NCBI GenBank assembly: GCA_041595355.1 | Contig: JBFHKO010000004.1 | Span: forward strand, 1-33,857 | Source: JBFHKO01 sp041595355 | Lineage (GTDB): Bacteria > Pseudomonadota > Gammaproteobacteria > Enterobacterales > Aeromonadaceae | Reading direction: 5' to 3' | DNA length: 33,857 nucleotides | Shown: one piece after another, positions 31,637-33,857 of the stretch | Numbering within the stretch: the first letter of the stretch is position 1 | Layout of the letters: each line of letters starts with the position of its first letter | Notes under the pieces: generated by a model | Seen by the model: the letters and a program-made list of their open reading frames with translations, nothing else | Told to the model about the DNA's origin: nothing | Databases searched by the model: none | Position numbers and translations under genes: made by a program

Positions 31637-32488
31637 TCACTTGATCAGGTTTTCGAAACGGGAGTCTTTGATCCCCTCCTTGACCTTTTTCAGGTTTTCC
31701 CGGAATTTGACCCCGCGGCGCAGGGTGAAGCCGGTCGCCAGCACGTCGATGAGCGCCAGCTGGGCGATGCGGGAGGCCATGGGCATGTAGACATCCGTGT
31801 CCTCGGGGACATCCAGCGACAGGACCAGATTGCATTCCCGTGCCAGGGGCGAATCCTTGTCGGTAATGCCGATGACGGTGGCATCGTTGTAGCGAGCCAG
31901 AGAGGCGATATCCACCAGGGCCTTGGTGCGGCCAGTGTGGGAGATGACGACCACTACATCCCCCTCACTGCTGTTGATGCAGCTCATGCGCATCATCACG
32001 ATGTCGTCGAAACAGACGACGGGAATGTTGAAGCGGAAAAATTTGTTCAGGGCGTCGTGGGCCACCACGGCAGAGGCACCGAGGCCAAAGAAGGAGATTT
32101 TCTTCGCCTGGGTCAGCAGGTCGACGCAGCGGTTCAGGGCCTGGGTATCCAGGCTGTTTTTGGCTACGTCCAGGCAGGCGATGGTGGACTCGAATATCTT
32201 GGCGGTGTAGGCCTCGGGGCTGTCATCCTCTTCCACATGCAGGTTCACATAGGGTGTCCCGTTGGCAAGACTCTGGGCCAGATGCAACTTGAAGTCCGGG
32301 AAGCCCTTGGTATCCAGTCGGCGGCAGAAGCGATTCACGGTGGGTTCGCTGACGTCGGCCATCTTGGCGAGCGTGGCGATGCTGGAGTGAATGGCGGTTT
32401 GCGGGGCGGAGAGGATGGCCTCGGCGACCTTGCGTTCGGACTTGCTGAAACTGTCCAGGTGCTTATTGATTTTTTCCAACGTATTCAT
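31637..32488 (-). CDS. hexR: RpiR-family transcriptional regulator HexR
   Basis: 283 residues. The N-terminal RpiR helix-turn-helix is visible in ATLAKMADVSEPTVNRFCRR (residues 39-58), followed by KGFPDFKLHLAQSL, the HexR-specific linker. The SIS sugar-phosphate domain (about 125-255) has FFGLGASAVVAHDA and VVVISHTGRTKALVDIA. HexR senses 2-keto-3-deoxy-6-phosphogluconate and controls glucose and central carbon genes such as zwf, edd, glk, gapA and pyk in gammaproteobacteria. Its neighbours here, glk and pykA, are typical targets. An extended -10 (TGGTATAGT) lies about 90 bases upstream. The ribosome binding site is weak. Confidence 0.93.
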   Translation of the reverse strand: MNTLEKINKHLDSFSKSERKVAEAILSAPQTAIHSSIATLAKMADVSEPTVNRFCRRLDTKGFPDFKLHLAQSLANGTPYVNLHVEEDDSPEAYTAKIFESTIACLDVAKNSLDTQALNRCVDLLTQAKKISFFGLGASAVVAHDALNKFFRFNIPVVCFDDIVMMRMSCINSSEGDVVVVISHTGRTKALVDIASLARYNDATVIGITDKDSPLARECNLVLSLDVPEDTDVYMPMASRIAQLALIDVLATGFTLRRGVKFRENLKKVKEGIKDSRFENLIK

Positions 32489-32576
32489 GAGAACGACTCA
32501 ACTCATATGGGCCCTGAAGCGGGCTGCCGTGCTTGGCGCCCTCCGCTAGTCTTGATGCAACTCATTGAGCGGCAAG

Positions 32577-32585
32577 ACTATACCA
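32577..32585 (-). promoter_or_regulatory. Extended -10 promoter of hexR
   Basis: TGGTATAGT on the minus strand (TATAGT 5/6 plus TGn). No good -35 is present at the usual spacing, consistent with an extended -10 promoter. The leader would be about 80 bases. Confidence 0.45.
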
Positions 32586-32633
32586 AGGTTGGATCTTAGA
32601 GAGGATCGGCAGTCGCAAAGTATGACGCATATC

Positions 32634-32648
32634 CAAAAAATTACTACA
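32634..32648. promoter_or_regulatory. Second, weaker HexR-like site
   Basis: Compared with the HexR consensus TGTARTWWWAYTACA as I recall it, CAAAAAATTACTACA matches 11 of 15 positions: the right half ATTACTACA is complete and the left half is degenerate. It lies on the hexR-proximal side of the gap, so it may serve autoregulation. Confidence 0.35.
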
Positions 32649-32690
32649 TCCGACAAAATTACCAGATTTCCTTAAGCGGGTGCAGTGCTT

Positions 32691-32705
32691 TGTAAGAAAA
32701 CTACA
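32691..32705. promoter_or_regulatory. Candidate HexR operator upstream of glk
   Basis: TGTAAGAAAACTACA matches the recalled HexR consensus TGTARTWWWAYTACA at 14 of 15 positions and sits in the gap between hexR and glk, both expected targets. It is 65 bp upstream of the glk -10 element, further than a simple repressor site, so either another promoter or a different mode of action may apply. Confidence 0.65.
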
Positions 32706-32744
32706 ACATTTGTGGCGCAGAGGTGGGGTGGGTGTGATCCCCTC

Positions 32745-32775
32745 AAGGTTTTTGGAACCTTGGCTGCGTTAGAAT
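32745..32775 (+). promoter_or_regulatory. glk promoter region with a dyad
   Basis: A -10 element TAGAAT (32770-32775) is followed by GCGCGCGG. Where a -35 is expected there is instead a perfect 6-bp dyad, AAGGTT-TTTGG-AACCTT (32745-32761). This suggests a regulated promoter with an operator overlapping the -35 position. Confidence 0.4.
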
Positions 32776-32832
32776 GCGCGCGGCTAACAACAGCAATGAC
32801 TCAATAAAGAAGAACATATGAAGGAGCTATCT

Positions 32833-33798
32833 ATGACAACGCATGCCTTGGTCGGTGACGTCGGTGGCACCAATGCCCGCCTGGCCCTGTGCGAATTGGA
32901 AACCGGTGCGATTTCCAGAAGCAAATCCTATTCCGGTCTGGATTATCCCAGCCTGGAGGCGGTGATCCGGGTCTACCTGCAGGAGCACGAGGCGCAGGTG
33001 ACGGATGCCTGTATCGCCATTGCCTGCCCCATTACCGGGGATTGGGTGGCCATGACCAACCACAGCTGGGCGTTTTCCATCCGGGAGATGAAGCAGTCAT
33101 TGGGGCTGCAGCACCTGGAGATCATCAACGACTTCACCGCCGTGTCCATGGCCATTCCGGCGCTCACCGAGCAGGACAAGCTGAAACTCGGTGGCGATGA
33201 GCCCGAGCCGGGACAGCCGGTGGCGGTTTACGGCGCCGGCACCGGCCTTGGCGTGGCGCACCTGGTGCATACCGGCCAGGCCTGGCTGAGCTTGCCGGGT
33301 GAGGGGGGGCATGTGGACTTTGCCTCCAACAACGAGGAAGAGGATGCGGTGCTGCAGATGATGCGTCGCGAGCTGGGGCATGTTTCCGCCGAGCGGCTGC
33401 TGTCCGGTCCCGGTCTGGTGAACCTGTACCGTGCCCTGGTGCAGGCCGATGGACGCATCCCCGAGGCCCTGGCGCCCAAGGACGTGACCGAGCGGGCCCT
33501 GGCCGACAGCGACACCGATTGCCGCCGTGCCCTGAGCCTGTTTTGCGTGTTGATGGGCCGCTTTGGCGGCAATCTGGCGCTCAACCTGGGGACCCGTGGC
33601 GGTGTCTACATTGCCGGCGGCATAGTGCCGCGGTTCCTGGCGTTTTTCCGCGCCTCGGGCTTTCGGGTGGCCTTCGAGGACAAGGGGCGCTTCCAGAGTT
33701 ATCTGCAGGGGATCCCGGTCTACCTCATCACCCATGAGCAGCCCGGCCTGCTGGGTTCCGGTGCCTATCTGCGTCAGTCACTGGGCATGCAGATCTGA
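32833..33798 (+). CDS. glk: Glucokinase
   Basis: 321 residues, the same length as E. coli Glk. The start at 32833 (MTTHALVGD) is set by a perfect AAGGAG at 32821-32826; an upstream in-frame ATG at 32818 overlaps that site and is rejected. GDVGGTNARLAL (8-19) is the ATP phosphate-binding loop, NDFTAVSMAIP carries the catalytic aspartate near residue 100, and GAGTGLGVAHL and SLPGEGGHVDF bind glucose. It phosphorylates cytoplasmic glucose with ATP. It is divergent from hexR, with candidate HexR sites between, and followed by a strong terminator. Confidence 0.97.
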   Translation: MTTHALVGDVGGTNARLALCELETGAISRSKSYSGLDYPSLEAVIRVYLQEHEAQVTDACIAIACPITGDWVAMTNHSWAFSIREMKQSLGLQHLEIINDFTAVSMAIPALTEQDKLKLGGDEPEPGQPVAVYGAGTGLGVAHLVHTGQAWLSLPGEGGHVDFASNNEEEDAVLQMMRRELGHVSAERLLSGPGLVNLYRALVQADGRIPEALAPKDVTERALADSDTDCRRALSLFCVLMGRFGGNLALNLGTRGGVYIAGGIVPRFLAFFRASGFRVAFEDKGRFQSYLQGIPVYLITHEQPGLLGSGAYLRQSLGMQI

Positions 33799-33826
33799 GC
33801 CGAGCGCGCCCCGGAGATGCTGATGC

Positions 33827-33857
33827 AAGAAAACCGGCCGCGGCCGGTTTTCTTTTG
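33827..33857 (+). terminator. Intrinsic terminator of glk
   Basis: A perfect 14-bp inverted repeat without spacer (AAGAAAACCGGCCG / CGGCCGGTTTTCTT), ending in TTTTCTTTTG at the window edge. The A-rich left side would also let it work leftward. Confidence 0.92.

Overview
The window is a GC-rich (roughly 60% or more), densely coded chromosomal segment of a gammaproteobacterium. Gene content points to an Aeromonadales-type organism such as the Oceanimonas/Zobellella group. The fadI-fadJ, sixA, smrB-prmB-aroC and yfcL genes form a block that is also clustered in Escherichia coli, and hexR-pykA sits beside glk. The genus is inferred from protein similarity remembered for each family; no search was run. 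No CRISPR array, prophage, insertion sequence or integrase was seen.

Layout. 1-6046 (minus strand): a tight MoxR/Bat-type operon, moxR > DUF58 > DUF4381 > VWA (BatA-like) > VWA-TPR (BatB/BatC-like) > BatD-like, with every stop overlapping the next start; BatD runs off the left edge. 6239-9669 (plus): fadI-fadJ, the alternative beta-oxidation complex. 9693-12476 (minus): a large M16 (insulinase/pitrilysin-like) peptidase. 12641-14134 (plus): sixA, ytfK and a cyclase-family hydrolase. 14156-14761 (minus): DUF4202 protein, preceded by a possible 33-residue membrane peptide. 14978-16180 (plus): SAM methyltransferase. 16187-16711 (minus): smrB, divergent from prmB-aroC (16777-18808). 18895-19644 (minus): TerC-family membrane protein. 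19853-23260 (plus): yfcL, nfsA, an HcaT-like MFS transporter and cysB. 23286-25222 (minus): pabB-nudL. 25441-26970 (plus): class I fumarase, followed by tRNA-Ser(GGA), a repeat-containing lipoprotein and a DauA-like SulP transporter up to 29887. 29999-32488 (minus): pykA and hexR, divergent from glk (32833-33798).

How the genes fit together. The left operon encodes a membrane-associated AAA+/VWA chaperone-like system. fadIJ, fumarase, dauA, pykA, hexR and glk handle fatty acid, C4-dicarboxylate and sugar carbon. The right end looks like a HexR-controlled glycolytic module, with two candidate HexR operators between hexR and glk. aroC and pabB lie on the chorismate-to-folate route. ytfK, smrB and sixA are stress or signalling functions.

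Most of the window is ordinary core genome. The observations most worth a second look are: an 11-base C tract near the 3' end of the BatB-like gene where a one-base expansion would fuse BatB in frame to BatD; a 33-codon hydrophobic ORF in an AT-rich gap; a lipoprotein made largely of a 33-bp tandem repeat; candidate HexR operators; and a cyclase-family protein with a substituted metal-ligand position. I did not find convincing evidence of a wholly new multi-gene system.
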